A stretch of 64,000 nt of DNA from JAXDAY01 sp034679345. GTDB taxonomy: Bacteria > Eisenbacteria > RBG-16-71-46 > CAIMUX01 > VGJL01. The notes below the pieces were generated by a model. It saw only the letters and a program-made list of their open reading frames with translations. It had not been told where the DNA came from and searched no databases. Shown piece after piece: positions 48,924-57,109 of the stretch (within the stretch, counting starts at the first letter, position 1; every line of letters begins with the position of its first letter). Location of the stretch: NCBI GenBank assembly GCA_034679345.1, contig JAXDAY010000030.1, positions 62,001-126,000 on the forward strand. Direction: 5' to 3'. A program made the translations under genes and the position numbers.

Positions 48924-51419
48924 TCAGGGACTCTGGAGGCGCGCGGAGACGATGTTCGAATCGCTCGTCAGTGGGCTTCCACCGTCGATGTCGGCGTCCG
49001 CCACCACGACCTTGTAGAAGTAGTCCTGTTCGGGATCCCCGCCCGGCAGGAAGTCGGTGTAGCTCGTCTGCTCACGTCGGTCGAAGCTGGCCACCGTCTG
49101 GGTGATGGCGCCCGGAGAGGTCCCCCGCATGAGCCTGTAGGACGCGAAATCGGCGTCCGCGTTGCGCGTCCAGCTGAGCGAGATGCTCGCCGTCGTCGTC
49201 CCCCCGAGAGAGAGCGTCACCGGAGTCGGAGCGCGGTTCGCCGTGACGATCGATCGCTCGGATGAGCCCGTAGACCCTCCGGCGTCATCCCGGACGAAGA
49301 CCCGGTAGTAGTAGCGCGTATTGTCGGTGAGATCCGCGTCCCGATAGGTGAGCGTCGAGATCAGATCGATCACACGGACGAGGGTGGAGTTCTCCCCCAC
49401 CGCCGGAGAGGTGTCGCGATAGATCCGATAGTTCTCGAAATCATGGACGCTCGATGCCGTCCAGGAGAGATCGAGGGTCGGAGTCTGCGCTCCCGCGACT
49501 TCCACGGGGGCGTTCAGGGTGACTGCCGGCGGGTCGGCGTTGTCGGTCGTGACCAGGATCTCATTGCTCGGGCTGGATTGGCCTCCTCGATCCCGGACGA
49601 ACAGGCGGTAGTAGTAGTCGGTGTTCTCCCGCAGCCCGCTGTCGGTCCAGCGCGTTCGCTCGGCGTCCGTGATCGTCGTCACCAGCGTGGATCCTTCTCC
49701 GACGCCGGCGTTTTCGGAGCGGTGGAGCCTGTACTCGGCGAAATCGAGATCGCTGTTCCGGGACCAGGACAGCCCGATCGTCGTTTCTCCCGCCGGATCC
49801 GGGGCGCTCAGGGTCGAGGCGTCCGGATAGAGATCCTCGATGGTGGCGCTCACCTCATTGCTCCAGGCGCCCGCCCCCAGGAGATCCACCACCTCGATCC
49901 GGTAGTAGTAGGTCTTGCCCTCCTCGAGCTCGGAGCGGTCCTCATAGGTCGTGGTCGCCGCGTTGCGGATCTCGCTCAGGTTCCGGCGGTCGGGGTCGGT
50001 GTCTACACCCGCGCGCTCGCCGCGCACCACTCGGTAGAGCGCGAAGTCCGAGTCATGGTTCCGGCTCCAATCGAGACGGACCGATTCCTCGGTGATCCCA
50101 TAGGGGCTCGCCAGAACGACCGCGATCGGAGAATCGTTCGCCTGCGGCGCGCGCGAGACCTCATTGCTGTACGACCCGAAGCCGTCCGGATCGAGCAGCT
50201 GCACGGAATAGTAGTACTGGCGTCCCGGCTCCAGATCGCTGTCGGTGTGCTCCGTTTGCGACCGCGAGGTGAACTCCCGCACGAGGACGCGATCGCTGGC
50301 GGTGTCCACTCCAGGCGCTTCGGCGCGCAGGAGCCGGTAGGATCCGAACGGAATCCCCTCCGGGGCGCGCGACCAGCGAAGCGAGATGGACTCGGGGTCC
50401 GGACTGCCCGGCTCCTCCAGCGTCACCGCCGGCGGGACCGAGTGGATCGTCAGCCGTCGATCAGCGGCGCGCGCCGGCGCCTGGTTCCCGGCTTCGTCCT
50501 GGAAGTGGCCGACGATCTCCGCGCCGATGAACTGGACGGCCGTCTCCGCGGGATAGAGAAGCGAGTAGACGCCGTCGCCCGGTTGCGCGTCGGGCGCGAC
50601 GCCGTCGTCGCGCATCGTCCAGCGCTGCCCGCCGCGCGGAATCTCGACCTGCGCAAAGCCGGCGGGTTCGCCCGAGCTCAATCGCATCTCGATCTGCTCG
50701 CCCGGTTCGCGCGTGTCGGGGCCATCGTACTCCAGGCTCAGGATCTCCGCGCGGGTGTCGACGCGGATCGCATCCGAGACGATCGAGGAGAGGTTGCCCG
50801 CCCCGTCAGCGAAGCGCGCGTAGGCCGTTCGAACGCCGTCCCCCTCGAGCAGGATCCAGGAGACGGTTTCTCCGAAACTCAGCGTCACGGCATCGGCCAG
50901 CGCCGGGTCGTTGGAGAGCAGGATCGCCGTCGTGCCGTTCGGCGCCTCGGCGGAGATCAGGACCGCCCGGCTGGCGGTCACTTCGCGTCCCTCGGCGATG
51001 CTGATGGCGAACAGCCCGGGCGCGGCCGCGACCTCGGAGGAGCGGTCCCCTTCAAGCCCGTTCTTCAGCACGGCGCTCACCGAGAAGAGAGTCCCCGTCC
51101 CGTTGAGAAGTCCGGAGATCCGCTTCGGGCTCGCGACCGCCGAGTCGGCGAGCGAGAACTCCTCCGCGATTCCCGAGCGGCGATAGATCCGGTAGGAACG
51201 GATCTCTGCGGGCTCCCAATCGTCGGGCAGGGCCCAGCTAAGGGTGACCGCCCGATCCTCGATCTCGGCCCTCACTTCAGTCGGCACCGGCGGACGTTCC
51301 CCGCCGGTCGCGGGGTCCCGTGGATTGCGGGTCGGGCCGAGGTCATGATCCTTCGAGCAGCCGCCGGCCGAGAGCAGCCCGATCGCCAGCAAAACAGGGA
51401 TCGTGCGTGCGAGACGCAT
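48924..51419 (-). CDS. Large lipoprotein with tandem fibronectin type III repeats
   Basis: This 831-residue lipoprotein has the lipobox LLSAGGC (Cys ~21). An FN3-like unit (~45-130) is followed by a ~190-residue Ig-like part with MRDDGVAPDAQPGDGVYSLL, and then five tandem FN3-like units (~325-825). Each of the last four repeats a DxDFxxYRxxR motif, for example DFALYRVVRG, DFAEYRLHRS, DFENYRIYRD and DFASYRLMRG, and a YYYR/YFYK strand. No enzymatic domain was seen. A cell-surface or matrix-binding scaffold is likely. The ATG at 51419 overlaps the upstream stop as TGATG; a GTG three bases earlier is possible. It is the last gene of the EPS operon. Confidence 0.8.
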   Translation of the reverse strand: MRLARTIPVLLAIGLLSAGGCSKDHDLGPTRNPRDPATGGERPPVPTEVRAEIEDRAVTLSWALPDDWEPAEIRSYRIYRRSGIAEEFSLADSAVASPKRISGLLNGTGTLFSVSAVLKNGLEGDRSSEVAAAPGLFAISIAEGREVTASRAVLISAEAPNGTTAILLSNDPALADAVTLSFGETVSWILLEGDGVRTAYARFADGAGNLSSIVSDAIRVDTRAEILSLEYDGPDTREPGEQIEMRLSSGEPAGFAQVEIPRGGQRWTMRDDGVAPDAQPGDGVYSLLYPAETAVQFIGAEIVGHFQDEAGNQAPARAADRRLTIHSVPPAVTLEEPGSPDPESISLRWSRAPEGIPFGSYRLLRAEAPGVDTASDRVLVREFTSRSQTEHTDSDLEPGRQYYYSVQLLDPDGFGSYSNEVSRAPQANDSPIAVVLASPYGITEESVRLDWSRNHDSDFALYRVVRGERAGVDTDPDRRNLSEIRNAATTTYEDRSELEEGKTYYYRIEVVDLLGAGAWSNEVSATIEDLYPDASTLSAPDPAGETTIGLSWSRNSDLDFAEYRLHRSENAGVGEGSTLVTTITDAERTRWTDSGLRENTDYYYRLFVRDRGGQSSPSNEILVTTDNADPPAVTLNAPVEVAGAQTPTLDLSWTASSVHDFENYRIYRDTSPAVGENSTLVRVIDLISTLTYRDADLTDNTRYYYRVFVRDDAGGSTGSSERSIVTANRAPTPVTLSLGGTTTASISLSWTRNADADFASYRLMRGTSPGAITQTVASFDRREQTSYTDFLPGGDPEQDYFYKVVVADADIDGGSPLTSDSNIVSARLQSP

Positions 51420-52252
51420 CACCGCGATCCTCCCTTCGATCCTGAAAGGCTCAAGAGCAAGGCGACTCCATCGGCTCCGCGCGAGGCGATGCCGAGCCGC
51501 GGCCCTTCATCGCCCCATGGGGCGAAGTCCGCGAACGATCCCTCGGCCGGCTCCGGGAAGAAGAGCGCGGCGTCGAGGAGCGAGATGGCGTAGATCGCGC
51601 CCGTGGCCAGGAGCGCGACTTGACGGCGGTCGTAGGCCCGGTCGGCGTCCCGCCGCTCGCGGTCCGCGCGGGCCCGGAGCGCGGGTAGCTCCTCGAGCCG
51701 ATCCTCGCCGAAATAGGCGTTCCGTGCCGCTCTGTAGTCGTCGACCCGGTCCTGGTAGTCTTCCTCGGTCAGGGCGATGGCGATCCCGCCCGCGGCGGCT
51801 CCAAGCAGGAAGAGATATCCCTTGCCCCGCTCATCCGCGTAGAACTGACCCCAGCCCGGAACGAGGAGACTCCGGGCGGCCGCCTTCCAGGCCTGCTTGC
51901 GCGCGAGTTTCACGGTGAGCTCTCGGTCCTCGCCGGGGCGCAGATCGATCTCGCGGCTCCAGTCCTCGTAACCTTTCAGCTCGACTCGAACCTCGTACTT
52001 CCCCGCGATGTCGCGCTCGATCTCCCACGGAGTCGTGCCTCGCCAGCGGTGGACGCCTTCAAGAGTGACCATCGCTCCCGAGGGTTCCGACACCATCCGG
52101 AGTCGCGACTGCCGGACCGCCTCCGTGGTTTCTTCCGCGGGAGTCTGGCCGGCCGCGCCGGGGGCCAGCCCCACGACGAGAAACGCCGTGCACATGACGT
52201 ACCAGGCCGACCGCCGCAGGGCCGCAGTCCCCTCGATCGATCGAGATCGCAT
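51419..52252 (-). CDS. PEGA domain and DUF5683 membrane protein
   Basis: This 277-residue exported protein has a signal peptide (~1-36). A PEGA domain (~48-120) shows SEPSGAMVTLEGVHRWRGTTP and YEVRVELKGYEDWSREIDL. A DUF5683-like region follows, with LVPGWGQFYADERGKGYLFLLG and two hydrophobic helices (~140-160 and ~212-232). PEGA domains bind surface or S-layer components in several phyla. ATG 52252 directly follows AAGGAGGGATC; the frame is open further upstream without a signal peptide. The TGATG overlap couples it to the FN3 lipoprotein. Confidence 0.75.
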   Translation of the reverse strand: MRSRSIEGTAALRRSAWYVMCTAFLVVGLAPGAAGQTPAEETTEAVRQSRLRMVSEPSGAMVTLEGVHRWRGTTPWEIERDIAGKYEVRVELKGYEDWSREIDLRPGEDRELTVKLARKQAWKAAARSLLVPGWGQFYADERGKGYLFLLGAAAGGIAIALTEEDYQDRVDDYRAARNAYFGEDRLEELPALRARADRERRDADRAYDRRQVALLATGAIYAISLLDAALFFPEPAEGSFADFAPWGDEGPRLGIASRGADGVALLLSLSGSKGGSR

Positions 52253-52286
52253 GATCCCTCCTTGGATTTTCATCGAGCCTCTCTCT

Positions 52287-53015
52287 TCAGGAATCCTTCT
52301 CCTCGTCGCCGCCGCGACTCTCGCGTTCGCTTCTCTCCTGTCCGCGGTCGCTCCAGTAGTCGGAGACCGCCGGCGGGTCGCTCGCCCGCAGGACCACTCC
52401 GATCGTACGACACAGGATCGCCAGGTCGAGTCGCAGTGAGATGCGTTCGAGGTACTCCACATCGAGGCGGATCCTCTCCTCCCACGTGAGCGACTTGCGC
52501 CCGCGCACCTGGGCGAGGCCGGTCAGTCCCGGCCGCAGCCTGAGGCGCTGGCGCTGGAACGCGTCGTACTGCCGCACCTGGTAGGCCAGCGTCGGCCTCG
52601 GCCCGACGAGGCTCATCTCGCCGCGCAGGACGTTCCAGAGCTGCGGCAGCTCATCGAGGCTCGTGCCTCGCAGGAACTTGCCGACGCGGGTCACTCGCGG
52701 GTCGTCCTCCAGGACGAGGACTCCGGTTCCCATCTCCGCCGCGCCGACGACCATCGTTCTGAACTTGAGGAGCCGGAACGGACGTCCCAGGAGCCCGATC
52801 CGCTCCTGCACGAAGAACGCGCCGCCCCGCGACTCGATGATGACGGCCAGCCCCGCGACGAGCAGGACGGGAGAGAGCGCGAGAAGGCCAATCGCGGCGG
52901 CCACGCGATCGAGGATCGGCTTCACCCGCCGCGCATAGAGCCCCTCGGCCGGCGTCTCGGGGAGGACCCCGAGGTCAAGCCGCTCGCCTGAATCGTCTCT
53001 CACCGTCGCCCTCAA
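52287..53015 (-). CDS. Undecaprenyl-phosphate sugar phosphotransferase (bacterial sugar transferase)
   Basis: This 242-residue phosphoglycosyltransferase starts polysaccharide synthesis by placing a sugar phosphate on undecaprenyl phosphate at the inner membrane. It has the single re-entrant membrane helix (~41-65). Then come FVQERIGLLGRPFRLLKFRTM (cited by its core RPFRLLKFRTM), the RGTSLDELPQLWNVLRGEMSLVGPRP block (cited by DELPQLWNVL and MSLVGPRP) and RPGLTGLAQV. It lacks the large WbaP N-terminal domain, so it is a short PglC-like form. TTG 53015 overlaps the upstream stop (TTGA); GTG 53003 is an alternative. The charged C-terminal tail is unusual. Confidence 0.88.
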   Translation of the reverse strand: MRATVRDDSGERLDLGVLPETPAEGLYARRVKPILDRVAAAIGLLALSPVLLVAGLAVIIESRGGAFFVQERIGLLGRPFRLLKFRTMVVGAAEMGTGVLVLEDDPRVTRVGKFLRGTSLDELPQLWNVLRGEMSLVGPRPTLAYQVRQYDAFQRQRLRLRPGLTGLAQVRGRKSLTWEERIRLDVEYLERISLRLDLAILCRTIGVVLRASDPPAVSDYWSDRGQERSERESRGGDEEKDS

Positions 53016-54193
53016 GACTTTCCCTTCAGCGCGGCGCGGACCTGCGGCGCCTCGGATTGAAGGCTCCGGACGGCTTCGACCACTCGATCGACCTCCCCGT
53101 CGCGCATGTGCGAGTAGAGCGGAAGGCATAGGACCTCGGCGCAGACGCGGTCGGTGTTGGGATAGCTCCCCTCGAGCCCCGGCAGGTGACGGAACCGCGA
53201 TTGCCGGTGGAGCGGCGGATAGAAGTAGATCTTCGTGCGGATCTGATCCGCCTCGAGCGCCGAGCGGAGCTCCGCGTTCGTCAACCCAAAGGCCAATGCC
53301 TCGATCCGAACCGCGAAGTAGTTGTGCGTCGACCTGCAATTCTCGGCGATCCTCTGGAATCGCACCCCCGGAACGCCGGCGAGTCCGGAACGATAGCGCC
53401 GCACGATCGCATCGCGCCGCGCGATGTGGGTCTCGGTCTGTTCGAGGCTGAACACGCCCAGCAGCGCGTGCAGCTCGCTCTGGCGCGCGTTGAGTCCTGC
53501 GAAGAGGCAGTCATAGTCCCCCGGGTTGCCGTAGTTGCGGGCGATCCGAAGCTCCCGCGCAAGCGACGCGTCTCTCGTCGCGACGAGGCCGCCTTCGCCC
53601 GATACCGTCACCTTCGTCGGCGCGAGGCTGAAGACCTCCGCCTCGGCGAAGCTCCCGGCCATCTTGTCTCCCACCCGGGTTCCGAGAGCGTGCGCCGCGT
53701 CGCTCAGCGCCTTCAGCCCGCGGCTGGAACGGAGTTGCTCGATGCCGTCCCAGTCGGGAGCGTTCCCGAAGATGTAGACGGGGAAGATCCCGCTGACGCC
53801 CGGCGACCATCGCCGCGCCGCGTCGATCGGGTCGATGTTGAAGCTCTCAGGGTCGCAGTCGACGAGGACCGGTTCGATCCCGTTCCACAGCAGAGCGTGG
53901 AGCGTGGCGGGAAAGGTGAAGGACGGAAGCATGACCTTACCGGAGAGACCGAGCAGCTTCGCGACGAGGATGAGCCCGGAGGTGGCGTTTCCGAGGGCGA
54001 CGACCTCGGGCACTCCGAGGTAGCCGGCCGCCGTCTCCTCGAGCCGCGCGACCCATCGGTCGTTCGTGAGCTGCCTCGATTCGAAGATCTCGCTCAAGGC
54101 CGAAGCATACCGATCGTAATCGGGAAGGGTCGGTTGGCTGATCGGAAGGACGGTCTGCGGGACAGCGCCCCCGAGTATCGCGGGTCGGCTCAT
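53012..54193 (-). CDS. DegT/DnrJ/EryC1 family sugar aminotransferase
   Basis: This 393-residue PLP enzyme aminates keto-sugar nucleotides. ALGNATSGLILVAKLLG binds the cofactor phosphate, SFTFPATLHALLWNG and VDCDPESFNIDP are family blocks, and SDAAHALG holds the cofactor-stacking Asp. The Schiff-base Lys appears in SLAPTKVTVSGEGG. NYGNPGDYDCLFAGLNARQSE is quoted by its core GLNARQSE. ATG 54193 overlaps the ligase stop (ATGA). In the EPS operon it probably makes an amino-sugar precursor. Family-wise it could also partner with the Gfo/Idh enzyme at 4.9 kb (GnnB-like), but distance and operon context argue against that. Confidence 0.85.
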   Translation of the reverse strand: MSRPAILGGAVPQTVLPISQPTLPDYDRYASALSEIFESRQLTNDRWVARLEETAAGYLGVPEVVALGNATSGLILVAKLLGLSGKVMLPSFTFPATLHALLWNGIEPVLVDCDPESFNIDPIDAARRWSPGVSGIFPVYIFGNAPDWDGIEQLRSSRGLKALSDAAHALGTRVGDKMAGSFAEAEVFSLAPTKVTVSGEGGLVATRDASLARELRIARNYGNPGDYDCLFAGLNARQSELHALLGVFSLEQTETHIARRDAIVRRYRSGLAGVPGVRFQRIAENCRSTHNYFAVRIEALAFGLTNAELRSALEADQIRTKIYFYPPLHRQSRFRHLPGLEGSYPNTDRVCAEVLCLPLYSHMRDGEVDRVVEAVRSLQSEAPQVRAALKGKS

Positions 54194-55650
54194 GCCGGCA
54201 CCTCCTCGGCGCTCGATTCGCGCGTGAGTCTCTCCTCGATCGCCACGACTCCCGAGAGGGCGAAGAAGTAGCCGCTCAATCCGAAGTCGAACAGGCGCTG
54301 CCCGAAGAGATTCGAGACCAGCAGGCAGCCGATGACCCCCTGGTACGCGCGTCCAAGCAAGGCGGTGCGCCCGCCGCGGCGCGTGAGCCGCGCTCCCATG
54401 CGCCAAGCCGAGACGAAGATCCATAGCAGCAGCGCGAGCCCGGGGATTCCCATTTCACCGGCGACCTGGAGGTAGAGATTGTGGACATGCTTGTAGAGCC
54501 CGGCAGACAGACGAGTCGCCGTCATCATGTTCCCGTAGCCGACCCCGATGATCGGGTTCTCCTCGATCACGCGCAGCGACTCCTTCCAGATGGTCAGGCG
54601 TCCCCCCGAGGTCTGATCAAGCCCATCGGTCGTGTCGTCCGCCTCAGAGGTCTCCTCCACCGTGCTCGTGACCCGCTCCTTGACGAAGCTCGGCGCCCAC
54701 AGGGCCCCGCTCCCCACGACAACGACGAACAGGAGGATGCCGAGAATGCCCGTCCGGAGGGCCTGGGGCACCGCCGCGGCGAGGAAGCCGACATAGGCTC
54801 CCCGTGAGTTCGGAAGGAACATGCCGAGGGTGGTGATCAGCCCCGAGAAGAACGTGCCGAGGCGTCCAGCGCGGCGGAACGCGCCGGCGATCGAGAGGGC
54901 GAAGACTCCGGACATCGCAAGGAACGAGCCCATTCGGTTGATGTCGCCGATTCCTCCGCCCGTGCGCACGCCCCAGCCTCCGTCGAGGATCTCACGGACC
55001 GGGCCCAGCATGCCGAGAGCCGATCCGAGCAGGAGAAAGGCCACGATCCGCCAGACCTGCTTCCGTTCGGTCAGGAGATGGGTCATGACGAAGAAGACGA
55101 TGAATCCCGACATGCTCGACCAGAAGGACTTCAGGCTTTCCACGCTCCCCCAGGATCGCTCGGGCCAGAGGTAGGTCCCGTTGACCCAGGAAAACGCCAT
55201 CCACAGGAGGAAGATCAGCATGGGCCAGTTCAGAGGCGTGCCGACGATCGGATGGATCTTGCGCTGCGCCGTGAGCGCGAGCGCCCCGAGAATCGCGCAC
55301 ATCACGAGGATGTTCGTGGTGTTCAGCAGGGGAATCGGCGCCTTCGGCAACCAGTCGGAGAAGGGGAACGCGAGGCAGAGCACGTAGGGGACCAACCCGG
55401 GACGAAGCAGCAACAGGCCGAAGAGCACCGATCCCGCGGCGATCTTGAAGATCTGATGCGTCCGGATGTCGAACGTATAGGCGAGGTAGGGCAGCGCCAC
55501 GGCGATCATGACGGCGAGAATGGCGGAGCCGATCGTCACGAGCCAGACCTTGCTCCTTTCGAGGGTCTCCTCGATCGGAACCTGACCGGCGTGGCCGCCC
55601 ATCGCCCTCTCGCCCGGCGTCAGTTCGTCGAGACGTCCCTTCTCCGTCAC
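54190..55650 (-). CDS. O-antigen ligase/polymerase (Wzy/WaaL-like) membrane protein
   Basis: This 486-residue protein has about 11-12 transmembrane helices and a large periplasmic loop (~315-385) carrying GRLTIWKESLRVIEENPIIG, GVGYGNM and the conserved His in HVHNLYLQVAGEMGIPG. That pattern marks the Wzy_C/O-antigen ligase family and the exosortase-associated O-glycosylation ligases. It may polymerise or transfer the exopolysaccharide, or glycosylate exported proteins; sequence alone does not decide. GTG 55650 follows GGGAGGTCGC and overlaps the upstream gene (GTGA). Confidence 0.85.
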   Translation of the reverse strand: MTEKGRLDELTPGERAMGGHAGQVPIEETLERSKVWLVTIGSAILAVMIAVALPYLAYTFDIRTHQIFKIAAGSVLFGLLLLRPGLVPYVLCLAFPFSDWLPKAPIPLLNTTNILVMCAILGALALTAQRKIHPIVGTPLNWPMLIFLLWMAFSWVNGTYLWPERSWGSVESLKSFWSSMSGFIVFFVMTHLLTERKQVWRIVAFLLLGSALGMLGPVREILDGGWGVRTGGGIGDINRMGSFLAMSGVFALSIAGAFRRAGRLGTFFSGLITTLGMFLPNSRGAYVGFLAAAVPQALRTGILGILLFVVVVGSGALWAPSFVKERVTSTVEETSEADDTTDGLDQTSGGRLTIWKESLRVIEENPIIGVGYGNMMTATRLSAGLYKHVHNLYLQVAGEMGIPGLALLLWIFVSAWRMGARLTRRGGRTALLGRAYQGVIGCLLVSNLFGQRLFDFGLSGYFFALSGVVAIEERLTRESSAEEVPA

Positions 55651-57092
55651 GCGACCTCCCCGTCGTGCGCGGATCCCCGCCAGGCCGTTCTATCCCCCGC
55701 AGGGCGGTTCCACGTTGATGCGGCGGCCAACGTGCTCAGCTGAGCCGCCACCGCACGAAGCAGGTCGACATCTTCCGAATGGAGGGGTCTTCCGGCTCCG
55801 GATCCGCAGCCGAGAATGCCCAGCAAGCGCCCTCCCCCCCGCAGCGGGAAGAAGATCCGAAGGCCCTGCTGCGCGAGTCCCTCACAGGACAGCAGGAGCG
55901 GGATCTCGTCGATCTCCGAGGCTTCCGGAGGAAGAATGAGCGGCTCAACCCGACTCGCCAGCGCCCCCACGAGGGGGTGGTCGGCCGCCATGCGAGCCGA
56001 CGGCTCACTCGAACCCGCCTGGAAATCGCCGCTCTCGGCGTTCTGCAGCCAGATCTGGAGTCGCACCGGACCGATCACGCCACGGAGGTATTCCCGAATC
56101 GCCGGGGCGAGATCTTCACGCCTTCTCACGTCGGCGAGCACGCCGTTCACGTCCTCCCACGCGCTCCTGTAGTCGAAGCGGCTCACGTAGAAGTTACGAT
56201 CCACGAATCGCCGGATCCACGCGCGAACGCCCGGCAGGATCACCAGGGCGAAAGCTACGATCACGGTCGCCGTGGCGATCTGCTCCTGCCAGGCCGCACG
56301 GAGCTCCACGCCCAGGTGCCGGAGCGTCTCCGCGATCAGCGCCATCGCAAGGAACAGGAAGCCCAGCGCGGTCAGAACGAGCGAGGAGTAGACGACCGGT
56401 CGCCCGACCGGAAGGTCCGCTTCCGTGAGGGTCTTTCTGCCTAGAGCCCCCACGAATGCCACGGATGAGATGATCGCGGCGGGCACCAGCACGAGCGTCT
56501 TGGCGCGCGGTTGTTCGGAGTAGAGCAGAAGATCGGCGGTCAGGTAGAGGACGATCACCAGGATTGGAAGCGTCGCGTAGATGACGTGGGTGATGCGCGA
56601 GCGTCCAGCGCTCCGCGCCGTCTCGAGGGTGGCATGGAAGTTCCAGAGCGCGACGATGAGACCTGCCAGAATGTGGACCGCGACGAGCCTCCCCAGGGGT
56701 GGGGCAAGGATGAAGCGGTCCAACTCGGCGTTCAACGCCAATGGGGGACGCGAGAAGCCCAGCACGACGAGGATCGCCGCGGCGCACCAAAGGAGGAAGA
56801 GCACGGGTTTCTCGCTACTCCTCGAGGAGGCCGGGTCCCTTCCGAAGCGATACGAGAAGTGGACCCAGGACGGGACGGTCAGCGCGGCGGTCGTCCACGT
56901 GAGCCGCAACCAGAAGGAAGCTCCCAGCGGCGGCTCGGCTTGTCGCAGGATTCCCAGGAAGACGCAGACGAGCGCCAGGCCGAGCGAGGCGAGGAAGAGC
57001 CAGACTCCCGCACGCGCCAATCGACGCGCCGTTCCCAGGGAGCCGGCGAGAAGGAGCCCGAAGGCCGCCGCAAACCAAAGCGCTGAACTCAT
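55647..57092 (-). CDS. PrsK-like membrane sensor with GAF domain but no kinase domain
   Basis: The 481-residue protein has eight or nine N-terminal transmembrane helices (~1-290). A short linker RRFVDRNFYVSRFDYRSAW (~300-320) and a GAF domain (~330-470) ending QLSTLAA follow. This is the layout of the sensory half of PrsK, the PEP-CTERM system histidine kinase, and the linker resembles PrsK's. No HisKA or HATPase follows: the frame ends and overlaps the ligase gene (GTGA), so it is not a simple frameshift of a kinase. It could signal by protein contact, for example with the NtrB-like kinase at 40.5-42.3 kb; this is inference. Confidence 0.75.
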   Translation of the reverse strand: MSSALWFAAAFGLLLAGSLGTARRLARAGVWLFLASLGLALVCVFLGILRQAEPPLGASFWLRLTWTTAALTVPSWVHFSYRFGRDPASSRSSEKPVLFLLWCAAAILVVLGFSRPPLALNAELDRFILAPPLGRLVAVHILAGLIVALWNFHATLETARSAGRSRITHVIYATLPILVIVLYLTADLLLYSEQPRAKTLVLVPAAIISSVAFVGALGRKTLTEADLPVGRPVVYSSLVLTALGFLFLAMALIAETLRHLGVELRAAWQEQIATATVIVAFALVILPGVRAWIRRFVDRNFYVSRFDYRSAWEDVNGVLADVRRREDLAPAIREYLRGVIGPVRLQIWLQNAESGDFQAGSSEPSARMAADHPLVGALASRVEPLILPPEASEIDEIPLLLSCEGLAQQGLRIFFPLRGGGRLLGILGCGSGAGRPLHSEDVDLLRAVAAQLSTLAAASTWNRPAGDRTAWRGSAHDGEVA

Positions 57093-57109
57093 GGCCGAGG
57101 CGGGGAGAC

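Noticed and set aside
49443..51593. Long + strand open frame opposite the FN3 lipoprotein
   Set aside because: The minus strand encodes clear FN3 repeats with a lipobox; the + product is Arg/Asp-rich and featureless.
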